Counted from the stretch's first letter, positions 28,430 through 37,852 are shown. The stretch is DNA of 64,000 nt from Amycolatopsis methanolica 239 (GCF_000739085.1 NZ_CP009110.1:6696001-6760000), one strand, 5' to 3'. Notes: generated from the letters alone by a model not told the origin. Numbers and translations are program-made.

Positions 28430-29359
28430 ATGGGACGCGCGGACGGAACGTTCACGATCGGCGAGCTGAGCCGGCGCACCGGGTTGCCGGTCAAGACCAT
28501 CCGGTTCTACTCCGACGAGGGGCTGCTCCCGCCCGCCGACCGCACCGGTTCCGGCTACCGGCTCTACGACGTGACGGCGATGGCCCGGCTCGAACTGATC
28601 AAGACGCTGCGCGAACTCGGCCTCGGGCTGACCGATGTGGCCGCGGTGCTCGCCCACGAGACGAGCGTCACCCGGCTCGCCCGGCGGCACATCGACGCGC
28701 TCGACGAGCAGATGCGCAGGCTGCGGCTGCGGCGTGCGGTTCTGCGTGCGGTCGTGAAACGCGAATCCGAGCTGGAGGAAGTGAAGCTGATGAACAGGCT
28801 GGCGGCGATGTCCGACGAAGAGCGGGCCCGCCTGCTCGACGAGTTCTGGCAGGAGGTGACCGACGGCCTGCCGGTCGACGCGGAGTTCTACGAGCGGCTG
28901 CGCTCGGCGAAACCGGAGCTGCCCGACGACCCATCGCCCGAACAGCTGGAGGCGTGGATCGAGTTCGCCGAGCTGATCCAGGACCCGGAGTTCCGCGCGG
29001 TGACGCGGCGGATGAGCGAACAGCACGCCGACGACCTGCGGGCGGGACAGGCGGCCGTGCCGGCGCAGGAAGACTGGATCGGCTGGAGCGAGCGGGCGCA
29101 GAAGGCGCTGGAAGCCGGGCTGGCCCCGGATTCGCCGGAGGGGCGCGCGCTGGCCGACGACATCGCGCGAGCGTGGGCGCCGGACGGACAGGACCCCGCG
29201 GATCCGGCGTTCCGCGCCTCGGTGGCCGACCGGATCGCCGTCGGGACGGACCGCAGGGCCGAACGGTACTGGCAACTGATGGCGATCATGAACGGGTTCC
29301 CGGAGGTGCCCACGCGGGTGCCGGCGGTGGAGTGGCTGACGGCGGCTTTGCGGACGTGA
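28430..29359 (+). CDS. MerR-family regulator with TipAS-like C-terminal domain
   Basis: 309-residue activator. The N-terminal MerR HTH (FTIGELSRRTGLPVKTIRFYSDEGLLPPADRTGSGYR) is followed by a long dimerisation helix (residues 70-125) and a helical C-terminal domain of about 180 residues resembling TipA/TipAS effector domains, which bind cyclic thiopeptides. No metal-binding cysteines are seen, so it is not a metal sensor. It is divergent from the DUF3180 gene (61 nt) with an inverted repeat just before the start, suggesting autoregulation. The HTH begins at residue 8, so the ATG 28430 start is firm. Inducer unknown. Confidence 0.86.
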   Translation: MGRADGTFTIGELSRRTGLPVKTIRFYSDEGLLPPADRTGSGYRLYDVTAMARLELIKTLRELGLGLTDVAAVLAHETSVTRLARRHIDALDEQMRRLRLRRAVLRAVVKRESELEEVKLMNRLAAMSDEERARLLDEFWQEVTDGLPVDAEFYERLRSAKPELPDDPSPEQLEAWIEFAELIQDPEFRAVTRRMSEQHADDLRAGQAAVPAQEDWIGWSERAQKALEAGLAPDSPEGRALADDIARAWAPDGQDPADPAFRASVADRIAVGTDRRAERYWQLMAIMNGFPEVPTRVPAVEWLTAALRT

Positions 29360-29390
29360 TCATTGAGGTCGCCTTGTAAGGTGACCGTTC

Positions 29391-29426
29391 GGCGCCGTGA
29401 GGCGCCATTTCCGCGCGACAGCGCGG
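29391..29426. terminator. tandem hairpins between convergent MerR gene and folK
   Basis: Two hairpins in a row: GGCGCC-gtga-GGCGCC (29391-29406) followed by ATTT, and CCGCGC-gaca-GCGCGG (29411-29426) followed by CTTT. They lie after the plus-strand MerR stop. The 157-nt gap has no gene. Confidence 0.6.
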
Positions 29427-29516
29427 CTTTGAAGATCAAAAGAGTCCTCGCCGGACGGGCAGGCTCCGGGATGACCAGCCGGCTCGGGTTTGGTTCCAAG
29501 ATCAAGGGCGGCGCGC

Positions 29517-30005
29517 TCAGCGCGGGAAGGGCTGCAGCAGGCGCACCGAAGCGCGGTCGGAGTCGGGGCGGGCCGCCAGCAGGTCGCGGACACTGCCGTG
29601 GCCGGGCAGCACCGCAGCCGGGTCGATTTCCAGCCACGGGATCAGTACGCTCGCGCGTTCGGGCGTTCCGGGGTGCGGCAGCAGCAGCTCCGGGTCGTCC
29701 GAGCGCACCCCGTCCACCGTCACCACGTCGACATCCAGCGTGCGCGGTCCCCACCGCAGTTCGCGCACCCGGCCTGCCCGGCGTTCCAGCTCCTGGCCTG
29801 CCCGCAGCCACGCCCACTCGTCCCTCGCGGGATCGTCCACAATGCACACCGCGTTCAGGAAATCCGGCTGGTCCTCCACACCCCACGGTTTCGTTTCGTA
29901 CACACTGGACACCGCGACCACCGCGGGCCCGAAGAAACCGATCACCGACTTCAGGTACGCCAGCCGGTCGCCCAGGTTCGACCCCAGCGACAGGACCGCC
30001 CTCAC
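29517..30005 (-). CDS. folK: HPPK, folate biosynthesis
   Basis: 162-residue 6-hydroxymethyl-7,8-dihydropterin pyrophosphokinase, transferring pyrophosphate from ATP to the pterin before condensation by FolP. It has SLGSNLGDR at the N-terminus and the diagnostic RWGPRTLDVDVV motif whose two aspartates bind magnesium. Length matches the family. Start GTG 30005 overlaps the folB stop (GTGA). It is the last gene of ftsH-folE-folP-folB-folK, all coupled by overlaps. Confidence 0.96.
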   Translation of the reverse strand: MRAVLSLGSNLGDRLAYLKSVIGFFGPAVVAVSSVYETKPWGVEDQPDFLNAVCIVDDPARDEWAWLRAGQELERRAGRVRELRWGPRTLDVDVVTVDGVRSDDPELLLPHPGTPERASVLIPWLEIDPAAVLPGHGSVRDLLAARPDSDRASVRLLQPFPR

Positions 30006-30364
30006 GCGCGCCCCCGGTGCACGGTCACCGCCACGTCCGCGAAGTTCAGCGGGATCGGCGCGGACGGTTTGTGCACCGTCACCTCGACGGCGGACAACCG
30101 CGAATCCTTCAGCACCTCGTCCGCGATCCGGCCCGCGACGCTCTCGATCAGGTCGTACGGCTCACCGCCGACGATGTCCGCCGCCAGCTGCGCCAGCTCG
30201 CCGTAGTGCAGGGTCTGCGTCAGATCGTCCGAAGCGGCGGCAGGCGCGAGGTCAAGCCACGCCACGATGTCGACGACGAACTCCTGCCCGTCCCGCTTCT
30301 CGTGCTCGAACACCCCGTGCCGCCCGAAGACCCGCAGCCCGGTGAGCGTGATCCGGTCAGGCAC
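30002..30364 (-). CDS. folB: dihydroneopterin aldolase
   Basis: 120-residue FolB converting dihydroneopterin to 6-hydroxymethyl-dihydropterin and glycolaldehyde. It shows LRVFGRHGVFEHEK at the N-terminus (substrate-binding Glu) and the conserved C-terminal VHKPSAPI with the catalytic Lys. Start GTG 30364 ([10 protein letters not shown]) overlaps the 3' end of folP by 8 nt; the longer reading lies wholly in folP. It forms an octamer in other species. Confidence 0.96.
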   Translation of the reverse strand: MPDRITLTGLRVFGRHGVFEHEKRDGQEFVVDIVAWLDLAPAAASDDLTQTLHYGELAQLAADIVGGEPYDLIESVAGRIADEVLKDSRLSAVEVTVHKPSAPIPLNFADVAVTVHRGRA

Positions 30365-31190
30365 GCCCGCGCCTCCACGCCGCGGCGACCGCGACCGCGT
30401 CCAGCGACGCACCCACGTTGTGCACCCGCACGCCCCACGCCCCCTTCACCGCGGCGATCGCCGACACCGCCGCCGTCGCGTCCTCCCGGCCGTCCGGCGG
30501 GCGCGGCGCACCGTTGTCGTCGGACAGCAGGCTGCCCAGGAACCGCTTGCGGGAAGCGCCCACCAGCACCGGGAAACCCATGTCCAGGAACACTTCCAGG
30601 CGGTTCAGCAACGCCCAGTCGTGCTCCGCGCGCTTGGCGAACCCCAGCCCCGGATCGACGACGATCTTCTCCGGCGCGACCCCGGCGGCCAGCGCCGCGT
30701 CGACCCGCGCCTGCAGCTCGCGCCGCACGTCCGCGACCACGTCGTCGTACTCAGCCAGCGCGTTCATGTCCTTGCTGTGCCCGCGCCAGTGCATCAGCAC
30801 CCACGGCGCCTGGCTGCTCGCGGCCACCTTCGCCATGTCCGGGTCGGCCAGGCCGCCCGACACGTCGTTGATGATCTCCGCGCCCGCGTCCAGCGCCGCC
30901 TCAGCGACGGCGGCGCGGGTGGTGTCCACCGAAAGCCGCAGGCCGTCGGCAGCCAGCGCGCGCACCACCGGCAGCACACGAGCGGTCTCGGTCTCCGCGT
31001 CCACCCGGGACGAACCGGGCCGGGTGGATTCGCCGCCGACGTCGATGATGTCCGCGCCGCGCTGCCACATCTCGTGCGCGTGCGCCAGCGCGGCATCCAG
31101 GTCGAGATACCGGCCGCCGTCGGAGAACGAGTCCGGCGTGACGTTCAGGACGCCCATCACCAGACAGCGGTCCGGTGCCCCGGTGGTCAT
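30357..31190 (-). CDS. folP: dihydropteroate synthase
   Basis: 277-residue DHPS, the sulfonamide target, joining the pterin pyrophosphate to p-aminobenzoate. Signature loops are all present: [34 protein letters not shown] and the GASRKRF pABA loop. It is the FolP1 type because it sits in the folate operon. Start ATG 31190 overlaps the folE stop (ATGA). No insertion in the pABA loop, the usual sign of sul-type resistance, is seen. Confidence 0.97.
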   Translation of the reverse strand: MTTGAPDRCLVMGVLNVTPDSFSDGGRYLDLDAALAHAHEMWQRGADIIDVGGESTRPGSSRVDAETETARVLPVVRALAADGLRLSVDTTRAAVAEAALDAGAEIINDVSGGLADPDMAKVAASSQAPWVLMHWRGHSKDMNALAEYDDVVADVRRELQARVDAALAAGVAPEKIVVDPGLGFAKRAEHDWALLNRLEVFLDMGFPVLVGASRKRFLGSLLSDDNGAPRPPDGREDATAAVSAIAAVKGAWGVRVHNVGASLDAVAVAAAWRRGRA

Positions 31191-31849
31191 CGACGGCCCT
31201 TGATCAGCTCCAGCGCCTCCGCCCGGGAGGTCGCCGACGTCTGCAGCATGCCGCGCACCGCCGACGTCGTGGTGCGAGCACCCGGCTTGCGGATGCCGCG
31301 CATCGACATGCACAGGTGCTCGGCCTCGACCACGACGATCACCCCGCGCGGCTCCAGCTTCCGCACCAGCGCGTCGGCGATCTGCGACGTCAGCCGCTCC
31401 TGCACCTGCGGGCGCTTCGCGTAGAGGTCGACCAGCCGGGCCAGCTTCGACAGGCCGGTGACCTTGCCGTGGCTGTTCGGGATGTAACCCACGTGCGCGA
31501 CGCCGTGGAAGGGCACCAGGTGGTGCTCGCACGTGCTGTACATCGGGATGTCGGTGACCAGGACGAGCTCTTCGTGCGACTCGTCGAACGTGCGCTCCAG
31601 CACCGTCGCCGGGTCGGTGTACAGCCCGGCGAACATCTCCCGGTACGCACGAGCGACCCGGGCCGGGGTGTCCCGAAGGCCCTCCCGGTCCGGGTTCTCG
31701 CCCACGGCCTCCAACAGCTCACGCACCGCTTTCTCGGCGCGCGCTTGGTCGAAGACCGGCCCCTCCTCGGGCGTCAGCTCACTGTCGATCTTGACCGTCC
31801 TGCTCGTCGGGGTTCCGCCGGTGCTGACCCTGGCCCTCCTCGGAGCCAC
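31187..31849 (-). CDS. folE: GTP cyclohydrolase I
   Basis: About 220 residues; catalyses GTP to dihydroneopterin triphosphate, the committed step of folate synthesis. It has the zinc-site Cys in MYSTCEHH and in [28 protein letters not shown] and the C-terminal GIRKPG. The start is uncertain: family homology begins near [11 protein letters not shown], but the only usable start found is GTG 31849, which overlaps the end of ftsH by 71 nt. Non-AUG initiation closer to the conserved region is possible. The gene is coupled downstream to folP. Confidence 0.94.
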   Translation of the reverse strand: MAPRRARVSTGGTPTSRTVKIDSELTPEEGPVFDQARAEKAVRELLEAVGENPDREGLRDTPARVARAYREMFAGLYTDPATVLERTFDESHEELVLVTDIPMYSTCEHHLVPFHGVAHVGYIPNSHGKVTGLSKLARLVDLYAKRPQVQERLTSQIADALVRKLEPRGVIVVVEAEHLCMSMRGIRKPGARTTTSAVRGMLQTSATSRAEALELIKGRR

Positions 31850-34130
31850 CGAACCAGTCGCCCTGCCGCGGCTGCTCGCCCTGGTTCGGGCGCCACGGGG
31901 TCTGGCCACCCGGCTGGGTCGCCGGGGTCCAGCCCGGAGGCGCACCGTAGTTCGGCGGACCGGACTGGTTGCCGCCGTTGTAGGGCTGCGGCCACTGACC
32001 GGTGCCGTTCGGACCGTACGGACGGCCACCGCCGTTGGGCGGCGGGTAGTTCCCGCCCGGCGGAGGCGCGTACGGGTTCGACGGCGGTTCCGGCTGGCTG
32101 TAAGGCGGGCCACCAGGCAGGTCGCTGCCGCCCGGCGCGGTCCCGACCGGGGTCGGCACCTGCCGCGGCGCCGGCTTCTTCTCCGGCGGCGGCCACGGCT
32201 CGCCGCGCTCCATCGCCAGCTCGCCCGGCGTCTTGATCGGCGGCTTGTCCGACGGGGTGCGCTCACCGAACTCGTTGAAGACGGTGATGTGCGGCCGCTT
32301 CTCGACAGTGGCGAAGATCCGCTCCAGGTCCTTGCGGCTGAGCGTCTCCTTCTCCAGCAGCTCCAGCACCAGGTCGTCGAGCACGTCGCGGTAGGTGTTG
32401 AGCACCTCCCACGCCTCGGTGTGCGCGGTCTCGATGAGCTTGCGGACCTCTTCGTCGATCTCGTGCGCGACCTCGAGCGAGTAGTCCGCCTGACGCCCCG
32501 CGGAGCGGCCCAGGAACGGGTCGCCCTGGTCCTGGCCGTACTTCACGGCGCCGAGCCGGGCGCTCATGCCGTACTCCATGACCATCGCCTTGGCGATCTT
32601 GGTCGCCTGCTCGATGTCGGAGGACGCGCCGGTGGTCGGCTCGTGGAAGACCAGCTCCTCGGCGGTGCGGCCACCCATCGCGAACACCAGCCGGGCGATC
32701 ATCTCGGACCGGGTCATCAGCTGCTTGTCGTCCTCGGGGACGACCAGCGCGTGCCCACCGGTCCGGCCGCGCGGCAGGATGGTCAGCTTGTAGACCGGCT
32801 CCAGGTCCGGCATCGCCCACGCGGCGAGCGCGTGCCCGCCCTCGTGGTAGGCGGTGATCTTCTTCTCCTGCTCGGAGATGATCCGGCTCTTGCGCGCCGG
32901 CCCGCCGATGACCCGGTCGACCGACTCCTCCAGCGCCGCGTCGGTGATCACGTGCCCGTTCTGGCGGGCGGTGAGCAGCGCGGCCTCGTTGATGACGTTG
33001 GCCAGGTCGGCGCCGGACATGCCCACGGTGCGCTTGGCCAGCGCGTTCAGGTCGACGCCCTGCGCCAGCGGCTTGCCCTTCGAGTGCACCTCGAGGATGG
33101 CGCGGCGGCCGGCCAGGTCCGGCGCGGACACCGGGATCTGCCGGTCGAAGCGGCCGGGGCGCAGCAGCGCCGGGTCCAGGATGTCCGGGCGGTTCGTCGC
33201 GGCGATCAGGATGATGCCGCCGCGCGAGTCGAAGCCGTCCATCTCGACGAGCAGCTGGTTCAGGGTCTGCTCGCGCTCGTCGTGACCGCCGCCGAGACCG
33301 GCGCCGCGCTGGCGGCCGACCGCGTCGATCTCGTCGACGAAGATGATGCACGGGGCGTTCTGCTTGGCCTGCTCGAACAGGTCGCGAACGCGGGAGGCGC
33401 CGACACCGACGAACATCTCGACGAAGTCCGAACCGGAGATCGTGTAGAACGGCACGCCGGCCTCACCGGCGACGGCGCGCGCGAGCAGCGTCTTACCGGT
33501 GCCGGGCGGGCCGTAGAGCAGCACGCCCTTGGGGATCTTCGCGCCCAGTGCCTGGTAACGGGCCGGGTTCTGCAGGAAGTCCTTGATCTCGTAGAGCTCT
33601 TCGACCGCCTCGTCCGCGCCTGCCACGTCGGCGAACGTCGTCTTCGGCATGTCCTTGTTCAGCTGCTTGGCCTTGGACTTGCCGAAGTTGAGGACGCGGT
33701 TGCCGCCGCCCTGGGCGTTGTTCATCATCCACATCAGCAGCAGGAGCAGCAGGCCGAGCGGGATGATGTAGTACAGGATCTGCGTGAAGAAGCCCTGCTG
33801 CGTGACCGTGGTGGTGAACTTGACGTTCTTGTGATCGAGCAGCTTCTGGTAGATCGAGCCGGTCGCCTCCGACGGGAACGGCGTGATGATCTGGTCGACC
33901 TGCTGGCCGTCGACGTCGATCTTGTTCGTGAGCGACAGCTTGAGCTGCTGCTCCTTGTCCTCCAGGTTGGCTTCCTTCACGTTGTTGCCGTCGATCTGGG
34001 CGATCGCCTGTGAAGTGGGGACCTGGGTGTATCCACGGTCGCTGTCGAAGAGGGTGTTGACCGCGAGGAAGATCAACACAACCGCGACGATCCACAGCAG
34101 CGGGTTCCTGAGCAGGCGCTTCCGGTCCAT
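31779..34130 (-). CDS. ftsH: FtsH membrane AAA protease
   Basis: 783 residues. Two transmembrane helices (about 9-27 and 116-137) flank a periplasmic FtsH-ext domain, followed by the AAA module (GPPGTGKT 207-214; Walker [11 protein letters not shown]) and the zinc protease domain with HEGGH (429-433; the usual form is HEAGH). Normal FtsH is about 640 residues; here a Pro/Gly/Asn-rich disordered tail adds about 140. It degrades misfolded membrane and regulatory proteins. It heads the fol operon, as in M. tuberculosis. Start ATG 34130 (MDRKRLLRN). Confidence 0.97.
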   Translation of the reverse strand: MDRKRLLRNPLLWIVAVVLIFLAVNTLFDSDRGYTQVPTSQAIAQIDGNNVKEANLEDKEQQLKLSLTNKIDVDGQQVDQIITPFPSEATGSIYQKLLDHKNVKFTTTVTQQGFFTQILYYIIPLGLLLLLLMWMMNNAQGGGNRVLNFGKSKAKQLNKDMPKTTFADVAGADEAVEELYEIKDFLQNPARYQALGAKIPKGVLLYGPPGTGKTLLARAVAGEAGVPFYTISGSDFVEMFVGVGASRVRDLFEQAKQNAPCIIFVDEIDAVGRQRGAGLGGGHDEREQTLNQLLVEMDGFDSRGGIILIAATNRPDILDPALLRPGRFDRQIPVSAPDLAGRRAILEVHSKGKPLAQGVDLNALAKRTVGMSGADLANVINEAALLTARQNGHVITDAALEESVDRVIGGPARKSRIISEQEKKITAYHEGGHALAAWAMPDLEPVYKLTILPRGRTGGHALVVPEDDKQLMTRSEMIARLVFAMGGRTAEELVFHEPTTGASSDIEQATKIAKAMVMEYGMSARLGAVKYGQDQGDPFLGRSAGRQADYSLEVAHEIDEEVRKLIETAHTEAWEVLNTYRDVLDDLVLELLEKETLSRKDLERIFATVEKRPHITVFNEFGERTPSDKPPIKTPGELAMERGEPWPPPEKKPAPRQVPTPVGTAPGGSDLPGGPPYSQPEPPSNPYAPPPGGNYPPPNGGGRPYGPNGTGQWPQPYNGGNQSGPPNYGAPPGWTPATQPGGQTPWRPNQGEQPRQGDWFGGSEEGQGQHRRNPDEQDGQDRQ

Positions 34131-34329
34131 ATGCCTCGGCCGTTCGGCCTCGACCCTCCCTGGCTAGGCGGTAGATGTCACATCCGCCGTCACGGTGTAG
34201 ACAACAACTTGCGGTGTGCGAGGAACACCCCGTCCATCCAGGGTACAGTCCGGCCGACATGGGCACCTGCACGAGTCTCAAGCAGGTCAACGGCCGGTGC
34301 CGCGGTCTGGTTCCCCGGAGCGGTTCGGG

Positions 34330-35133
34330 TCAGTTGCCCGGCTCGGTTGTGACGCCCGCCACCATCTCACCCAGCCTGGTGCGCAGGGTTTTCGCGTCTG
34401 CGGAGGACACCGTCACCCACTCCCGCCCGTCGGCGCCCGGCCGGGACAGGCTCAGGTACCGGCCGGTGGCCGTGTCGAACCAGCCCAGCACGGGTGACCT
34501 GCGACGACCGCTCACCTCGGACCGGCTGTTCGCGGCCAGTTGACCACCGCGCAGCCGGGGCTGGCCGGCGAGTCGGGCGTAGGCCTCGCGCGGGTCGGAG
34601 GAGCCCTCGGACAGCGACCGGCGCCGCGGCTTCGGGTCGCCGCCGACCGGGACCGCCGCCCTGGCCGGCTGGATCCGCAGCGCTTCGTCGACCGGAAGTG
34701 TGATGGAAGCCTCCGTGCCGCGCGTGCCCGGCGGCAGCAGGTCGACGACCGTCGAGGCCAGCCCCTCCGGGAAGGCGGGCCGGATCCAGATGCCGTCGGC
34801 GTCCTGGATCGCCACCACGCCAAGCGTGCCGTCGGTGGCGGCGAGGATCGACACCGGCGGCACCTGGAAGTCCGGGATGTGCACGGCGTCGATGCTGGTG
34901 GAGCCCTGCGACAGCACGCGGAACCAGTCCTCGACCCGCGGGTCGAGGCGGCCGTAGTGGTCGCGCAGGCCGCGGGCCTTCAGCTCCTCGTGGGCCCGCT
35001 GCCGCAGCCGCGCGCGCTCGTCCATGGTCGCGCCATGCGAGCGCACCTGCAGCGGGTACGGCAGCTCGCCGATGCCGGCCGCCTCCCAGAGGAAGTCGAA
35101 CGTCATCGGGGTGAAGAACTCGGGGCGGTTCAC
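34330..35133 (-). CDS. espG: EspG-family type VII secretion chaperone (copy 2)
   Basis: 267-residue EspG-like protein. It shares LTPxxxDFLWE-type opening (FFTPMTFDFLWEAAGIGELPYPL), RSHGATMDER, and the C-terminal block PVLGWFDTATGRYLSLS with the neighbouring copy. EspG proteins bind PE-PPE heterodimers in the cytosol and keep them soluble for the ESX secretion machine. Start GTG 35133 overlaps the stop codon of a third, fragmentary espG-like sequence (GTGA). It follows espG copy 1, the PPE-like and PE-like genes. The ESX core (EccB/C/D) is not in this window. Confidence 0.85.
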   Translation of the reverse strand: MNRPEFFTPMTFDFLWEAAGIGELPYPLQVRSHGATMDERARLRQRAHEELKARGLRDHYGRLDPRVEDWFRVLSQGSTSIDAVHIPDFQVPPVSILAATDGTLGVVAIQDADGIWIRPAFPEGLASTVVDLLPPGTRGTEASITLPVDEALRIQPARAAVPVGGDPKPRRRSLSEGSSDPREAYARLAGQPRLRGGQLAANSRSEVSGRRRSPVLGWFDTATGRYLSLSRPGADGREWVTVSSADAKTLRTRLGEMVAGVTTEPGN

Positions 35134-35273
35134 CGGGCGCTCTCCGGGGTCGGGGTCTCGCCGGCGGCACTGGCCAGCGTCGTCCCGAGCTGTCGCCGCA
35201 GCAGCGCCGCATCCGCCGGCGCGGCGGTAAAGCTGTGCCGCCACGTAGCCGCATCCGCCGGGGTGGCGGTGAG
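35130..35273 (-). pseudogene. remnant of an espG C-terminal region
   Basis: In the gap between the two espG genes, one minus-strand frame reads TATPADAATWRHS then FTAAPADAALLRRQLGTTLASAAGE, ending in TGA 35130-35132. This matches the C-terminus of espG copy 1 (TIAPADAANLRHRLSEMLVSAAGE), and the PADAA segment is present twice. At DNA level a 23-nt direct repeat occurs at 35206-35228 and 35248-35270, with a diverged third copy in espG at 35376-35398. No start or upstream half is present, so it is a duplication scar or dead third copy. Confidence 0.65.
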
Positions 35274-35299
35274 CCGCCCGCGGGCCTGCACAACACAGC

Positions 35300-36100
35300 T
35301 CACCAGGCACCACCCGGCGCCAGGGTCTCGCCTGCCGCGCTGACCAGCATCTCGCTCAGCCGGTGCCGCAGGTTCGCCGCGTCGGCGGGGGCGATGGTGA
35401 TCCAGTCGCGGCCGTCGTGCCCGCGGCTGGCCTGCGTGAAGTAGCGGCCGTCGCCGGTGTCGAACCAGCTCAGCACCGGCGGCCTCGTCTTCGCGCCGCT
35501 GCGGCTGCGGGCGTTGGCGCCGATCTGCCCGCCCCGCAGCCGCGGCTGGGCCTGCAGCCGGGCCAGCGCCTTGCGGTCGTCGTCCGCGCTGGTCCGCCCG
35601 TCGCCCGCGGCGCGGCGCTGCAGGAAGTCGGCCCCGGTGGCCGTCATCAGCTGCTCGAGCGGCACGGTGATCGACTTCTCGCTGCCCCGCCGGGCGGCGG
35701 GCAGCAGGGACACGATGGCGCTCGCGAGGCCGTCCGCCGGCATCGGCTGGAAGTGGAAGCCCCGCTCGTCGTGCACCGCGAGCACGCCGCGCCCGGCGAG
35801 CGCCGCCGCCACCGCGAGCAGCGGACGCGCGTCGGGCGCGGTGATGTGCACGCTGTCCAGGCTGGTCTCCGAACCCGACAGCACCTCGAAGAACTCCTCG
35901 ACGTGCGGCGCGGGGCGGCCCCGGCCGTCGGCCGCGCCACGCGCGGCGAGCCGGTCCAGGGTCTGCCGTCGCAACTGGGCGCGCTCGTCCATCGTCGCGC
36001 CGTGCGAGCGCACCTCCAGCGGGTACGGCAGTTCGCCTGCTCCGAAGGACTCCCACAGGAAGTCCAGTTCCAGCGGAGTGAGCAGCTCCGCTCGCGCCAT
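35300..36100 (-). CDS. espG: EspG-family type VII secretion chaperone (copy 1)
   Basis: 266-residue paralogue of the adjacent EspG, with the same landmarks: LLTPLELDFLWESFGAGELPYPL at the N-terminus, RSHGATMDERAQL, and PVLSWFDTGDGRYFTQASRG followed by TIAPADAANLRHRL at the C-terminus. It is probably the specific chaperone for the PPE/PE-like pair immediately upstream. Start ATG 36100 lies 37 nt after the PPE-like gene; a TTG directly upstream adds one residue. Tandem duplication of espG is clear from the shared motifs. Confidence 0.87.
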   Translation of the reverse strand: MARAELLTPLELDFLWESFGAGELPYPLEVRSHGATMDERAQLRRQTLDRLAARGAADGRGRPAPHVEEFFEVLSGSETSLDSVHITAPDARPLLAVAAALAGRGVLAVHDERGFHFQPMPADGLASAIVSLLPAARRGSEKSITVPLEQLMTATGADFLQRRAAGDGRTSADDDRKALARLQAQPRLRGGQIGANARSRSGAKTRPPVLSWFDTGDGRYFTQASRGHDGRDWITIAPADAANLRHRLSEMLVSAAGETLAPGGAW

Positions 36101-36137
36101 CAAGTCCCTCTTTCCCGGTTCGCGCGGTTGCGCCGGA

Positions 36138-37463
36138 TCAGCGGTCGTCCTCGTCGTTCCAGGCCCCGATCACCGGCGGCGCGGTCGCCACGTTGGCGCC
36201 GAACGCCTCGTCGGGGTCGGCCTCGACGAGGAAGGAGGCACGGGTGTGCTCCTCGTCCTCCGAACCCTGCGCGCCGGCACCCATGCCGCCGCCCATGCCG
36301 GACGCCGGCGGCGGGGTGCCTGCCCCGCCGATGGTGCCACCGGTGTTCATGAGGCTCTGCTGGGCCTGCTGCTGTGCGGAGCCGTGGGCCTGCTGCGACT
36401 GGTCCGAGCTGGCCGCCGTCTCGTCGGTGGCCGGGCGCTCCTTGGCGCCGGACTTGCTGCCGCGGCCGAGAGCGGCCTTGCCACCCACCGCGGCGAGACC
36501 CGCCGTGCCGAGACCCGCCACCGCACCCAGCGCCGCCGCGCCGCCGCCACCGGACGACGCCGGCACAGCGGTCACCTGACCCGGGCCGGAAGCCGCACCG
36601 GCCGCCGGAGCGGGAGCCGCCGGAACGCCGTGCGGACCGGGAGCGCCACCGGGCTGGCCACCGGCGGCTAAGCCCGCCGCGCCGGCGCCCGGGATCCCGG
36701 TGGTGACGCCACCGACCGGGCCGAGGCCGACCGATCCGAGGCCGCCGGGCACCGCGCCCGAACCGGCCCCGACGGACTGCGCCGAGGTGCCGCCGAAGCG
36801 GCCGTCCGCGGGCAGGCCGAGCGACTCCGGGCCGAAGCTCGGGGTCGCACCGTCCACCTCGGACATCGCCTGGGTGTAGGCGTTGAAGTACTGGACCTGC
36901 TGGGCGTGCACGGCGCGGGCCTCGTCGGCCTGCACCTTCATGTCGGCGACCATCGCGGCCGGACCGCCGGCGAGCATCGCCGCGGTCTGCTTGGCCGGGT
37001 CGAACTCCTTCGGCGCGGGCATCTTCTTGACCTCGGCCGCCGCCGCGGCCTGCTGCGCCATCCGGTTCGACATGGTGTGCGCCGCGTCGCCGGCCTGCTT
37101 GCTGGAGTTCGCGATGCCGACCAGGGCGCCCTGCGCGGAACCGGAGCCCTGCCCGATCCACGCGTTGCCCAGCTCGGCGATGGCGTTGTACAGGTCGTCG
37201 GCCGCCTGGTGCAGGCTGTCGCCGTGGGACTGCCACTGCCGCCCGGTGGCCTCGGCCGTGGCAGGGTCGTTGTTCTGGGTGGCGCCGAGGTAGAGCTGGT
37301 TGCTCTCCTGCGAGGCCCAGTTCGGCGGGCTGGCGATGGCGCGGTCGCCGCCGTAGGTGAAGCCGCCCGCGCTGTTGCGTGCCTGCTGCACCAGCGCGGC
37401 GGACTCGCCGTTGTCGCCCAGCTGGACGGCCTCGCCTCTGGGCTCGCTGCTCGGAGAAGTCAT
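36138..37463 (-). CDS. PPE-like type VII secretion substrate
   Basis: 441 residues. The N-terminal about 190 residues form a helical PPE/WXG-like domain (PPNWASQESNQLYL, then WQSHGDSLHQAADDLYNAIAELGNAWIGQGSGSAQGAL). The middle and C-terminus are Gly/Ala/Pro/Ser-rich and low-complexity, ending in an acidic EDEEHTRASFLVEADPDEAFG segment. The gene pair with a small helical partner upstream (20 nt gap) and espG downstream is the classical PE-PPE-EspG arrangement. It is likely exported through an ESX system or stays surface-bound; the secreted function is unknown. Start ATG 37463. Confidence 0.78.
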   Translation of the reverse strand: MTSPSSEPRGEAVQLGDNGESAALVQQARNSAGGFTYGGDRAIASPPNWASQESNQLYLGATQNNDPATAEATGRQWQSHGDSLHQAADDLYNAIAELGNAWIGQGSGSAQGALVGIANSSKQAGDAAHTMSNRMAQQAAAAAEVKKMPAPKEFDPAKQTAAMLAGGPAAMVADMKVQADEARAVHAQQVQYFNAYTQAMSEVDGATPSFGPESLGLPADGRFGGTSAQSVGAGSGAVPGGLGSVGLGPVGGVTTGIPGAGAAGLAAGGQPGGAPGPHGVPAAPAPAAGAASGPGQVTAVPASSGGGGAAALGAVAGLGTAGLAAVGGKAALGRGSKSGAKERPATDETAASSDQSQQAHGSAQQQAQQSLMNTGGTIGGAGTPPPASGMGGGMGAGAQGSEDEEHTRASFLVEADPDEAFGANVATAPPVIGAWNDEDDR

Positions 37464-37483
37464 CGTGATCGGTCCCCCCGGGT

Positions 37484-37852
37484 TCAGACCTGACGACCGG
37501 ACGCCAGCGCGTCTTCGGCGGCCTGCTCGATCTTGTCGTAGTGGCTCATCGCCGCGACGATGGCGTCCTCGGCCTGCTGGTACTGGTTGTAGAGGTTGCG
37601 CAGCGCGGTCGCGTACGACTCGCCGCCCCCGTCGGCGCGCTGCACGAACTTCGCGGCGATGGCGTTGCCGACCGGGTTGTTGCCGAGCTTGGGCGGCTCG
37701 GCCAGGGCTCCGGCGTTGCGCAGCAGGTTCTCCACCTGGTCCTTGCCGAGGCGGATCTTCTTCAGAACCGTCTGCGCGGCGTCCGGGTCCACCCCCAGCT
37801 GCCCGTTCACGGCGGCGTTCCGGAACGCCGCCGCGTCCGCGTAGCTCCCCAT
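37484..37852 (-). CDS. small helical PE-like partner protein
   Basis: 122-residue, mostly helical protein with no signal peptide. It precedes the PPE-like gene by 20 nt. Near its C-terminus it carries LYNQYQQAEDAIVAAMSHYDKIEQAAEDAL, in which Y-x3-(D/E)-type patterns resemble the general type VII secretion signal. It lacks a PE motif, so PE-like is by position and size only. A role as the heterodimer partner of the PPE-like protein is inferred. Start ATG 37852. Confidence 0.7.
   Translation of the reverse strand: MGSYADAAAFRNAAVNGQLGVDPDAAQTVLKKIRLGKDQVENLLRNAGALAEPPKLGNNPVGNAIAAKFVQRADGGGESYATALRNLYNQYQQAEDAIVAAMSHYDKIEQAAEDALASGRQV

Noticed and set aside
29360-29516. Possible small gene in the MerR-folK gap
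   Set aside because: No frame with start, ribosome-binding site and plausible composition; two hairpins explain the structure.
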